Source of the DNA: Calditrichota bacterium
Lineage (GTDB): Bacteria; Electryoneota; RPQS01
NCBI GenBank assembly: GCA_020057985.1
Contig: JAGVEU010000174.1
Location: 1 to 16,924, forward strand
Length of the DNA stretch: 16,924 nucleotides
Direction of reading: 5' to 3'
Numbering within the stretch: the first letter of the stretch is position 1; each line of letters opens with the position of its first letter. The notes under the pieces were generated by a model that ran no database searches, had not been told where the DNA came from, and saw nothing but the letters and a program-made list of their open reading frames with translations. Positions 6,117-13,237 of this stretch are shown here, piece after piece. A program made the position numbers and the translations under genes.

Positions 6117-8474
6117 TCATGCCGCAAACAACCTCACCTTTGTATCATTCATTATGGTTTGCGGATCACCTACGGCCTGCAACGCAGCCAAACCTCCGGG
6201 TTTGTGGACTTCCGGCACGAAGAAGATTTGCTTGTTCTCGAGTTCCTCAGTTCCTCCGCGGGAGAATTGAGCGGCGACTGCTTTTAGAGTGGCAGCAGCG
6301 TTCGCAGGAAACTCAGCAAGCCATTGCTCATTTTTATATGTGAACGCAAGCGCGCGACGTTCACGCGTGAGCGGATTCAGGCCATAAGTCAAGCCACCGA
6401 GCACGTCAAACAGATCGTACTCATTCATCTCCAAGCTCTGAATGAGAGTGGCAGAGCGGCCGGCTTCGGGCAAATGAGTCAAGAGGTCATTTCGCGACTC
6501 CGGCTCAACCCAGCGCTCGCGGAACTTCTCCAGCGTGGGAGCCTCAGCCAGAACTTTGGCGGCAAGGATTTGCTTGTACTCCTCAATCGTGACTGGCGTT
6601 GCCTTGCCGTCCACGTTGGCAAGAATGTAACGGCCCGCCTCGGTCACATGCACGTCAAAGCCCTCGACCACGATGATTGGCGGAGGCGGCTCAGCATCAC
6701 CCGTTGACTCTTTCCGAGGCGGTTGATGGCGAGTGATGAACTCTTCGCCAAAGAGCCGCGTGGCATTGGTGTAATCATAGACGCGAAACATCAGTTTGCC
6801 TGACACTTCATCAATGCGAGTGCCGCGCCCGATCATTTGATAGAACGAAATCGGCGACTTCACATACTTGAAAAAGACAATGTTCCGGCAGGAGGGCACA
6901 TCCACACCCGTGGAGAGCAAATCCACCGTGGTGGCGATGAAATGCGTCCGGGACGATCCGCGGAAGTCGGCAATGAAATCACTCCCGCCCACACTTGCCG
7001 TGCAGCGAAAGGCATACGGTTCAACCCGTTGACGAGCCTCTTGCTTGCAGTCAACCGCGTACAGGTTGTTCATCATCGCAGCCACTGCTGCCGCATGATA
7101 ATCCGTGGCACAAAAGATGATCGTCTTTTGCTCCAGTCCGCCGGTTTCCGACAAGTAATTGCATAAGTCCTGGCACATGGCGAGCACGCGGTCGGGCAGC
7201 ATGATTTGACGCTCGTAATCCGTAGCGAGGTACATCGCGCGAATGTCCTCGGCGGATACCGGTTCGCCGGTGATGGCGTTGACGGGATTACGGGCAATGA
7301 TCTGTTCGATGGTAATTCCGGTACTATCTAAGTTCACCCGGCCCTTCTGGATCTCGCACAGGGCAAGGTAGCCGTCCTCGATACCCTGCCCCATCTCGTA
7401 TTCATAGACCGGATCACCGAAGTATTTGAGATTGTCGGCATTGATCTGGGCGTCACGGGCGATTTCTGACCCGGCGCTTTCAGGCAACTTGATGCTTCGC
7501 GGTGTTGCCGTCAAGCCGATTTGCACTGCGTCTGGATTGCGAGTGAGGATTTGAGACCACTTGCCCCACGCCGAGCGGTGGCACTCATCAATGATGATGT
7601 GCGAGAAGTAGTTTTCGGGGTAATTCTGTGTAAGGAAATTCGCCGTCGCGTCCTCATTGTCTACATCGAGAGTTTGGTAGGTGGCCACCAGCACACGAGC
7701 GTTTTTCTGTGGATTACCGGCAGAAGCGGCAGCGGCATTAGAACCGAATACATTTTGCAGGGCACCCAATGCTTGGGAGCGGAGTTCGTCGCGGTCACAA
7801 ACAAACAGCGCACGGTGAAGTTGTCCGGCGTCGGCAATCCGCTTGAGTAGGTGAACGGCGATGTACGTTTTGCCCGCGCCAGTCGCTAAGGACAGAAGCG
7901 CGCGTTTCGGTTCACCGGTATGCTCACAATGGGCAATCTTCTCGAACACCGCCCGGATTGCCGCGTCCTGATAATATCGCCGCGTCGCCTCGCCGTTATG
8001 ATAGGGAACGAGCAGGGGCTTGGCTGCGGGATCAGAGAGCTTGAAACCTGCTTGTTGTTCGTAGCGGGTGCGGAGGATCTCGGGCGAGGGAAACTCAGCC
8101 ATCGGAGCCGCAGTCGTGGTCATGCCCGTCGAACGGTCAAAGGCAACAAACTGGTGACCATTACTGGAAAACACAAAAGCTACGTTCAGCCGTTTGCAGG
8201 CGGCGTACCCTTTTGCCTGTTCGAGTCCGTGGTGAGGCGGAAGGTCCTCTGCTTTAGCCTCGATTAAGGCTACCGCGACCGGTTGAGTGTGGATATTGAC
8301 CTGAATGCGGAGTACATAGTCAATCCGTCCGGCACGCCGCCGACGCGGGCGATTACCCACGAGTTCGACGGCTCCAGCAGTCTCTTCGCGCTTGATGAGA
8401 TCTTCCGTCCATCCACGGTTGTGGAGGGCGGGGTCAATCAGCTTAGCACGGGTATCGGCTTCGTTAAGGGACAT
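6117..8474 (-). CDS. hsdR: Type I restriction endonuclease subunit R
   Basis: HsdR is the ATP-dependent DNA translocase and nuclease that cuts unmodified DNA in complex with HsdM and HsdS. The 785-residue protein is of the EcoEI-like size. It has an N-terminal nuclease domain with RIDYVLR (D52) and IEAK (E72, K74), fitting D...ExK. The superfamily 2 helicase motifs follow: Walker A LATGAGKT (196-203), DECH box (296-299) and LTATP (321-325). Motif VI, MIGRGTRID, lies later, followed by a C-terminal EcoEI-type domain. The ATG at 8474 is 54 nt below a predicted promoter start; no strong Shine-Dalgarno is visible. hsdR comes first in this locus and is separated from the other subunits by two extra genes and the tandem small-RNA units, so its level may be set independently of HsdM/HsdS. 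Confidence 0.96.
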   Translation of the reverse strand: MSLNEADTRAKLIDPALHNRGWTEDLIKREETAGAVELVGNRPRRRRAGRIDYVLRIQVNIHTQPVAVALIEAKAEDLPPHHGLEQAKGYAACKRLNVAFVFSSNGHQFVAFDRSTGMTTTAAPMAEFPSPEILRTRYEQQAGFKLSDPAAKPLLVPYHNGEATRRYYQDAAIRAVFEKIAHCEHTGEPKRALLSLATGAGKTYIAVHLLKRIADAGQLHRALFVCDRDELRSQALGALQNVFGSNAAAASAGNPQKNARVLVATYQTLDVDNEDATANFLTQNYPENYFSHIIIDECHRSAWGKWSQILTRNPDAVQIGLTATPRSIKLPESAGSEIARDAQINADNLKYFGDPVYEYEMGQGIEDGYLALCEIQKGRVNLDSTGITIEQIIARNPVNAITGEPVSAEDIRAMYLATDYERQIMLPDRVLAMCQDLCNYLSETGGLEQKTIIFCATDYHAAAVAAMMNNLYAVDCKQEARQRVEPYAFRCTASVGGSDFIADFRGSSRTHFIATTVDLLSTGVDVPSCRNIVFFKYVKSPISFYQMIGRGTRIDEVSGKLMFRVYDYTNATRLFGEEFITRHQPPRKESTGDAEPPPPIIVVEGFDVHVTEAGRYILANVDGKATPVTIEEYKQILAAKVLAEAPTLEKFRERWVEPESRNDLLTHLPEAGRSATLIQSLEMNEYDLFDVLGGLTYGLNPLTRERRALAFTYKNEQWLAEFPANAAATLKAVAAQFSRGGTEELENKQIFFVPEVHKPGGLAALQAVGDPQTIMNDTKVRLFAA

Positions 8475-8534
8475 GCAAGCTCAGAATGAATATTGCTACG
8501 CTCGGACAATCGGTCACGCGCTACCTAATTAATC

Positions 8535-8563
8535 AATTTACCTTAATAATTCGGAAAAGTCAA
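8535..8563 (-). promoter_or_regulatory. Probable sigma70-type promoter of hsdR
   Basis: On the minus strand, TTGACT (8558-8563) and TAAATT (8535-8540) are separated by 17 bp. Transcription would start near 8528, giving a leader of about 54 nt before the hsdR ATG. Confidence 0.65.
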
Positions 8564-8611
8564 GTGGTGGATTCCGGCGGAGGCCGAAGGAAAATCCGAA
8601 ATCCAAAATAA

Positions 8612-8651
8612 GATTCCGGCAGGGTTGCGAGGATCCTGACTTTCGTCAGGA
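8612..8651. repeat. GTTGC-associated extragenic hairpin, copy A
   Basis: GATTCCGGC, then GGGTTGCGAGG, then a hairpin TCCTGAC, loop TTTC, GTCAGGA (8634-8651). The first 20 bases closely match 9001-9020, while the hairpin arms differ. A conserved head with a variable stem resembles a REP-like family. Confidence 0.5.
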
Positions 8652-8765
8652 CAAGTGTTTGCTCTATGTGTTTCGCTGCGCGGTCTATTATGCGAATCAT
8701 AAGAAGCATGACCCGGAAAAATTGAAATGGTGGAAGTGGAAGGACTGAGGAAAACGAGAAATTAG

Positions 8766-8796
8766 AAAGGCGGGCTGATGGGGCTGCCTTTTTTTT
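8766..8796 (+). terminator. Terminator-like hairpin with a run of eight T
   Basis: AAAGGC (8766-8771) pairs with GCCTTT (8786-8791) around a 14-nt loop, and the T-run continues to 8796. No confirmed gene lies just upstream on this strand, though an open frame stops at 8748. It could be a relic terminator or an incidental hairpin. Confidence 0.35.
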
Positions 8797-9000
8797 GCAG
8801 AAAAGGAGTTCGGAGGGCGGGTCTCCGTTTGTTCGATCAGATCCTCGGCTTGTCATTTGATTCAGACCCGCCCCTACTACGCAATCGTGATAATGATACC
8901 ACGATAATTGGGAATTAAGAGCGCATATCCATGCGGCGCTACGAAGACGGGCACAATCGGAATTGTGCCACGGCGGGAGCGCGGGGAAAAAAGAAAAGAA

Positions 9001-9087
9001 GATTCCGGCGGGGTTGCAGGCCAGCACCGAGGACGGTGCTGGCTAGTAATAGATTAGTCGCAACCTACTTTAGAGAAGTACTATAAT
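9001..9087 (+). repeat. Extragenic repeat element, left copy beside the oxidoreductase operon
   Basis: It contains a perfect 9-bp hairpin, CCAGCACCG, loop AGGA, CGGTGCTGG (9021-9042), then CTAGTAAT. The distal part reads CGCAACCTACTTT followed by GAGAAGTACTATA. The same ordered blocks occur at 12271-12349, beyond the operon and in the same orientation. The outer hairpin pair is C-G here and G-C in the other copy, a compensatory change that suggests the fold is maintained. Confidence 0.65.
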
Positions 9088-9190
9088 CCCACTCCAGAGG
9101 GACTATTTCGACTTTTTCGGGAGGCAGGTTATACGGTTATTCCTTCAGGATTTACAATCCGGACATCTCTGTCAATAAATCATTTTTGGG

Positions 9191-9219
9191 TTGCTATTCA
9201 TAGGCATTTTCCTTATATT
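9191..9219 (+). promoter_or_regulatory. Promoter of the 2-oxoacid:ferredoxin oxidoreductase operon
   Basis: TTGCTA (9191-9196) and TATATT (9214-9219) with a 17-bp spacer. The -10 hexamer is identical to those of the two small-RNA promoters. A start near 9226 gives a leader of about 94 nt before the GTG at 9320. Confidence 0.65.
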
Positions 9220-9306
9220 AAGTATCTGTAGATTGTGTCGTTACCTCTCCGAAGAGGGCGCAATCGGAGCAGAGAATGTTCTGTTTTTCACGTAATTTAG
9301 GAGGAT

Positions 9307-9311
9307 GGAGG
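9307..9311 (+). promoter_or_regulatory. Ribosome-binding site deciding the delta-subunit start
   Basis: GGAGG lies 8 nt before the GTG at 9320. The other Shine-Dalgarno, AGGAGG at 9299-9304, directly abuts the ATG at 9305 with no spacing, which argues against that ATG as the main start. Confidence 0.55.
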
Positions 9312-9319
9312 ATGCGAGA

Positions 9320-9574
9320 GTGACATCAGACAATAACAAATTAGCATCGGTTGAAGTCACCCCCAATTTGTGCAAGGCCTGTCAACGCTGTGTCGAGGTC
9401 TGCGCACCGGGCGTGCTGATGACCAACCCGGAAAAAGCATTCAATGAGCTGGGCTACCAGTGGATTGTCTATACAGGTGAAGGCTGTACCGGCTGCGGCG
9501 TATGTTTCTATGTTTGCCCCGAGCCGGGTGGAATCAAAGTGCAGAAGAGGGAGCGAACGAAGGCGACATCGTAA
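9320..9574 (+). CDS. 2-oxoacid:ferredoxin oxidoreductase delta subunit (4Fe-4S ferredoxin domain)
   Basis: A small ferredoxin-like subunit of 84 residues that should carry electrons from the catalytic subunits to soluble ferredoxin. It has two complete 4Fe-4S motifs, CKACQRCVEVC and CTGCGVCFYVC, each CxxCxxCxxxC. I place the start at GTG 9320 because of the spacing of GGAGG; an ATG at 9305 would add five residues. It is the first gene of a three-gene operon, 16 nt before the alpha subunit. The delta-alpha-beta/gamma order fits VorB/KorA-type enzymes. Confidence 0.9.
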   Translation: MTSDNNKLASVEVTPNLCKACQRCVEVCAPGVLMTNPEKAFNELGYQWIVYTGEGCTGCGVCFYVCPEPGGIKVQKRERTKATS

Positions 9575-9590
9575 TCGCCGGAGAACAGAT

Positions 9591-10637
9591 ATGAAAAGAG
9601 ATCTTATCAAAGCCAATGAAGCCCTCGTGAAGGGCGCGATCATGGCGGGTTGTACCCAATACTATGGCTACCCGATTACTCCCGCTTCAGAAATCGCGGA
9701 AGCCGCATCGGTTTATATGCCGGTGTGCGGTGGAACGTTTATTCAGGCGGAGTCTGAAGTCGCCGCCATCAATATGGTTTACGGAGCTTCGGGGGCGGGA
9801 GCGCGAGCCATGACTGCCTCATCCGGCCCTGGCATTTCGCTGAAACAAGAAGGTGTGTCCTATCTTTCCGGCGCCGAATTGCCGGCAGTGATTGTGGATA
9901 TTATGCGCGCCGGTCCCGGACTGGGCAATATTTGGCCGGAACAAGGTGACTACAATCAGGTTGTTCACGGCGGCGGGCATGGCAACTACAAAGTCATTGT
10001 GCTGGCTCCCAATCGTGCTCAGGAGATGTGCGATCTGACTATGCTGGCGTTTGATCTGGCCGACAAGTATCGCATGGTGGTTTACATTCTTGCGGATGCA
10101 TACGTCGGGCAGATGATGGAGCCGGTTGAGTTTCCCAAGGTCAACAAGAAAGCTCCGCATCGGCCGTGGGCATTGTATGCGGATAAGGCCTCGCAGCCGA
10201 ATGTTATAACGTCCATCGTGTTCAGCGCAGAAGCCCTTGAAGAGCACAATCTCAAACTGCAGGCACGATACGCTCAAATCGAAAAGGACGAAGTCCGGTT
10301 TCAGGAAATACAGTGTGAAGATGCCGAACTTATCCTGATGGGTTATGGCTTCGTCTCGCGCCTGTTGCAGTCCACTATCGAGGTCTTGAGAAAGCAGGGA
10401 AAGAAAGTGGGTATGCTGCGACCCATCTCACTCTTCCCGTTTCCCAATCAGCGAATTCAGGAACTTGCAGCGCAGGGCAAGCACTTCCTGTGCGTAGAAC
10501 TCTCTAACGGACAGATGCGAGACGACGTGTACCTTGCCACTTTTAAAAAAGACATCGTGCATTTCTATGGCCGGATGGGCGGCATGGTTCCGTCGGTCGC
10601 GGAAATCGTAGATGTTGCGCTCGGATACTTGAAATAG
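9591..10637 (+). CDS. vorB: 2-oxoacid:ferredoxin oxidoreductase alpha subunit, VorB type
   Basis: The alpha subunit of a thiamine-diphosphate enzyme that oxidatively decarboxylates a 2-oxoacid to its acyl-CoA and reduces ferredoxin. The 348-residue protein has the conserved GYPITP (26-31), SSGPGISLKQEG (77-88) and MRAGPGLGNIWPEQGDYNQV (105-124). The last fits the branched-chain/general VorB group better than classical pyruvate enzymes. A transketolase C-terminal-like domain occupies about the last 110 residues. The ATG at 9591 is preferred over upstream in-frame codons that overlap the delta gene and add an unrelated Arg-rich sequence. Substrate is uncertain: 2-oxoisovalerate, 2-oxoglutarate or several 2-oxoacids. 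Confidence 0.92.
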   Translation: MKRDLIKANEALVKGAIMAGCTQYYGYPITPASEIAEAASVYMPVCGGTFIQAESEVAAINMVYGASGAGARAMTASSGPGISLKQEGVSYLSGAELPAVIVDIMRAGPGLGNIWPEQGDYNQVVHGGGHGNYKVIVLAPNRAQEMCDLTMLAFDLADKYRMVVYILADAYVGQMMEPVEFPKVNKKAPHRPWALYADKASQPNVITSIVFSAEALEEHNLKLQARYAQIEKDEVRFQEIQCEDAELILMGYGFVSRLLQSTIEVLRKQGKKVGMLRPISLFPFPNQRIQELAAQGKHFLCVELSNGQMRDDVYLATFKKDIVHFYGRMGGMVPSVAEIVDVALGYLK

Positions 10638-10641
10638 GAGG
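10636..10641 (+). promoter_or_regulatory. Ribosome-binding site of the beta-gamma gene
   Basis: AGGAGG overlaps the alpha stop codon. It lies 9 nt before ATG 10651 but only 3 nt before ATG 10645, so the second ATG is the likelier start; the difference is two residues. Confidence 0.65.
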
Positions 10642-10644
10642 CCA

Positions 10645-12090
10645 ATGAAAATGACAACCAAAGCAAACGTTCTCGAAAAAGCAACGGCCTTCTACGACCA
10701 TTTTGAGCGCAAAGGCGGTCAGGATCAAACCACACACTACTGTCCCGGTTGCGGTCATGGAAATGTGCACAAACTCATTGCTGAAGCCCTCGATGATCTC
10801 GGGCTTGCTGAGCGAACGGTGTTTGTATCTCCGGTGGGTTGCTCGGTTTTTGCCTATTACTATTTCGACACGGGCAACATTCAGGCGGCGCATGGTCGCG
10901 CACCGGCCGTGGGAACCGGAGTAAAGCGCACAAGGCCGCACTCAATTGTGATCTCCTATCAAGGAGACGGTGACCTTGCTTCGATCGGCGGATTGGAGAT
11001 TATCCATGCCGCCAATCGCGGCGAGAATATGACGGTCTTCTTCATCAACAACGCGATTTATGGCATGACCGGCGGGCAGATGGCGCCGACCTCGCTGATC
11101 GGGCAGAAGACCAGCACCAGTCCGTATGGCCGCACCGTCGAGAACGAAGGTTATCCGATTCGAATGTGTGAACTAATCTCCACGCTCGAGTCTCCGGTTT
11201 ACGTCGAGCGCTGTCAGCTTGCCGACGTGAAGGGAATCATGGCGGCGCGCAAGGCTGTGCGCAAAGCGCTTCAGAATCAGGCCGATGGCAAAGGCTTCTC
11301 GTTTGTCGAGTTGCTGTCACCTTGTCCAACGGGCTGGAAGATGACCACGCATGACTCACTGCAGTGGATCAAAGATTTCATGATACCCTATTTCCCCGTC
11401 AAGGTCTTCAAGGATGAGTCGGCAACCCGCAATGGTCGGATTCGCGAGCCAAAGGAATACACCGATGAGGAACTCTTCAAGGCTCTGAATCTTGGGCTGC
11501 TGGGAGAATCGCAACCCCGTGATGCGGAATTCCTGAAGAACTTCAAGACGGTGGAAATGAAGATTGCTGGTTTCGGCGGACAGGGAGTGCTCACCGCCGG
11601 AGCGATTCTGGCCGCAGCAGCCATGCAGGAAAATCTTGAGGTCTCGTGGATTCCATCCTATGGCCCCGAGAAGCGTGGCGGCACTGCGAATTGCTCGGTA
11701 ATCTTGAGCAAGGATTCGATCGGATCGCCGATGGTCGTGAGTCCGAATGTGCTTGTAGTAATGAATGATCCATCGCTGGATACCTTTGAGGACGCTGTCG
11801 TTTCCGGCGGACTTGTTATTGTGAACTCCTCAATCATCACACGCAAGTTGAAGCGTACTGACGTGGATGTCTTGTACATTCCGCTGAGTGATATTGCCGC
11901 TGATCTGGGACTAAACGCCGCTGCGAATATGGTGTTGCTTGGCGCCTATCTGGAGTACACTAAGCTCTTCCCGCTTGATCATCTGAAAAAGATTATTCCG
12001 TATACACTAAAGCGTAAAACCTTGGCTGAAGCAAACGTCAAGGCAGCAGAGGCTGGCGCTCAGTGGATGCGGGACAACAACAAGCGATAG
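10645..12090 (+). CDS. 2-oxoacid:ferredoxin oxidoreductase fused beta-gamma subunit
   Basis: A 481-residue fusion. Residues 1 to about 260 form the thiamine-diphosphate-binding beta subunit, with YCPGCGHGN (32-40), the cofactor motif beginning GDGD (107-110) and continuing to NN (135-136), and ELLSPCPTGW (222-231). Residues about 303-481 form the gamma subunit, beginning KIAGFGGQGVLTAG (306-319) with SYGPEKRGGTANCSV (338-352), which in this superfamily contributes the coenzyme A-binding/Rossmann-like domain. The linker around 260-300 is charged. The fusion fixes beta and gamma at 1:1. The true start is probably ATG 10651. It follows the alpha gene by 7 nt and is the last gene before a strong hairpin. 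Confidence 0.93.
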   Translation: MKMTTKANVLEKATAFYDHFERKGGQDQTTHYCPGCGHGNVHKLIAEALDDLGLAERTVFVSPVGCSVFAYYYFDTGNIQAAHGRAPAVGTGVKRTRPHSIVISYQGDGDLASIGGLEIIHAANRGENMTVFFINNAIYGMTGGQMAPTSLIGQKTSTSPYGRTVENEGYPIRMCELISTLESPVYVERCQLADVKGIMAARKAVRKALQNQADGKGFSFVELLSPCPTGWKMTTHDSLQWIKDFMIPYFPVKVFKDESATRNGRIREPKEYTDEELFKALNLGLLGESQPRDAEFLKNFKTVEMKIAGFGGQGVLTAGAILAAAAMQENLEVSWIPSYGPEKRGGTANCSVILSKDSIGSPMVVSPNVLVVMNDPSLDTFEDAVVSGGLVIVNSSIITRKLKRTDVDVLYIPLSDIAADLGLNAAANMVLLGAYLEYTKLFPLDHLKKIIPYTLKRKTLAEANVKAAEAGAQWMRDNNKR

Positions 12091-12135
12091 AAATCGTAGT
12101 GCAGTTGACATCCCCTTTCTGCTCGAATAATGCAA

Positions 12136-12163
12136 ACACCCCGACCACTTTTGGTTGGGGTGT
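12136..12163 (+). terminator. Terminator-like hairpin after the oxidoreductase operon
   Basis: A 12-bp stem with one G-U pair, ACACCCCGACCA with TGGTTGGGGTGT, encloses loop CTTT. It lies about 46 nt past the beta-gamma stop. The following bases are not T-rich, so it may stop transcription weakly or protect the 3' end from exonucleases. Confidence 0.55.
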
Positions 12164-12230
12164 CTCGTGAAAAACGGAACATTGTCTTGGTATTGAACTT
12201 CGACCGGGCGTTTGTGGATTTAAGTGGTTT

Positions 12231-12349
12231 CCGAAAGTAGGTTGCAATCACGGATTCCATCTGGTGCGGAGCAGCACCGAGGACGGTACTGCCTAGTAAT
12301 GGCGGGTCTCGTAGAACAATATCGCAACTTGCTTTCGAGAAGTACTATA
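12231..12349 (+). repeat. Extragenic repeat element with inverted ends, right copy
   Basis: The ends are an imperfect inverted repeat. CGAAAGTAGGTTGCAAT (12232-12248) matches the reverse complement of 12322-12338 at 14 of 17 positions, and two of the three differences still allow G-U pairing. Inside is a hairpin, GCAGCACCG, loop AGGA, CGGTACTGC (12271-12292, one mismatch), then CTAGTAAT. The inner blocks and right end recur at 9021-9087. The structure suggests a miniature inverted-repeat element or a structured RNA. It ends 27 bp before the cytochrome b start codon. Confidence 0.6.
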
Positions 12350-12376
12350 GGCTCCTGATTACGCTCATTACAATAC

Positions 12377-13234
12377 ATGTATCGCTATTTCCTGTACGCT
12401 CTCATTCTGCTGGCCATTTTCGGAACCGGCGCGACGTTTTGGTACGGTTGGGACTACTATGCGTTGCCGCTGAGCCAACGCGGAGAACATGCGCTGTATG
12501 CTCTGCTGAAACCGGGCGGACAGATCGGACATGGGCTTGGTTTTCTCGGAACCTTTCTACTTGGCGCGCTGTTTCTATATACGCTACGCAAGAAGTGGAA
12601 GCGACTTTCCAAGTTCGGAAACGTCCGCATTTGGCTGTTGTTCCATATTTTCTGTGGCATTGCCGGGCCGGTATTTATTACTCTGCACACAAGTTTTAAG
12701 GTGGGTGGTCTTGTGGCGTGGAGTTATTGGAGTATGATGGCTGTCATGCTCTCAGGATTCATCGGGCGATTCCTGTACGCGCAGATTCCAAGAACTTTGA
12801 CAGGTACCGAACTCAGCCGTGAAGACCTCGCACAGAAGACAATGCAACTGTCGCGGGAAATGGCCCAGAGCTATTCATTCTCAGAGGAGGCAGTTGTGGC
12901 CATAGACCGGTTTACCGGAATGAAACGAGACAAAGTTGGCTTGGGTGCAATCTGGGCGATTTTCGCCGATGATTTGAGCCTCTGGTACCGGCTTCACGCG
13001 TTGCAACGCTTGTTGCTCGCGGAATCCAAAATCAACCGCACTGATATTTCTCGCTTGCTTTCGATGATCAAAGAGCGCTCTATTGTTGAGCGGAAGATTG
13101 CCTATCTCTCTACAGCCCAGCAGCTCTTTCACTACTGGCATGTAATTCATCGTCCGTTTGCCTATGCGATGATAATCATTGCTGTTATCCATATCCTTGT
13201 GGCCGCGCTCTTGGGTTATACCTGGGTGTTTTGA
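12377..13234 (+). CDS. Integral membrane b-type cytochrome-like protein
   Basis: A 285-residue membrane protein with about five predicted transmembrane helices (near residues 3-22, 53-72, 86-106, 112-134 and 258-280) and a hydrophilic segment at about 137-250. Histidines sit in or at the ends of helices: H52, H90, H104, H255, H258 and H272. The C-terminal run FHYWHVIHRPF followed by a helix with H272 resembles bis-histidine haem b sites. It probably carries electrons across the inner membrane between the flavoprotein encoded 3 nt downstream and the periplasmic multihaem cytochrome. The start is the only reasonable ATG; I see no Shine-Dalgarno and no clear promoter. Haem number and exact family are uncertain. 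Confidence 0.82.
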   Translation: MYRYFLYALILLAIFGTGATFWYGWDYYALPLSQRGEHALYALLKPGGQIGHGLGFLGTFLLGALFLYTLRKKWKRLSKFGNVRIWLLFHIFCGIAGPVFITLHTSFKVGGLVAWSYWSMMAVMLSGFIGRFLYAQIPRTLTGTELSREDLAQKTMQLSREMAQSYSFSEEAVVAIDRFTGMKRDKVGLGAIWAIFADDLSLWYRLHALQRLLLAESKINRTDISRLLSMIKERSIVERKIAYLSTAQQLFHYWHVIHRPFAYAMIIIAVIHILVAALLGYTWVF

Positions 13235-13237
13235 GCG

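Larger units (their letters stand above)
8564..9190. other. Hairpin-rich intergenic region
   Basis: This stretch between hsdR and the oxidoreductase operon contains no gene I can support. It holds several inverted repeats: 8634-8651 (TCCTGAC, loop TTTC), a 10-bp pair GGGCGGGTCT/AGACCCGCCC (8815-8824 with 8864-8873), 8950-8969 (GGCACAAT, loop CGGA) and 9021-9042. GATTCCGGC recurs near 8570, 8612 and 9001. It looks like an accumulation site for small extragenic repeats. An open but startless plus-strand frame ends at 8748 (see findings). Confidence 0.6.

Noticed and set aside
6066..6287. A 73-codon plus-strand frame starting in small-RNA copy 2
   Set aside because: Beyond the terminator at 6108 it only mirrors hsdR in antisense. 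A much shorter peptide is considered in the findings.
8560..9027. A 155-codon minus-strand open frame across the intergenic region
   Set aside because: It runs through several hairpins and repeats, has no recognisable motif or ribosome-binding site, and its composition is not protein-like.
424..9042. The repeated hairpins as a CRISPR array
   Set aside because: Copies are few, far apart and irregularly spaced, with no uniform spacers and no cas genes.
12343..12348. TACTAT in the right repeat (and TATAAT at 9082-9087 in the left) as an outward promoter
   Set aside because: No acceptable -35 element lies 16-18 bp upstream in either copy.
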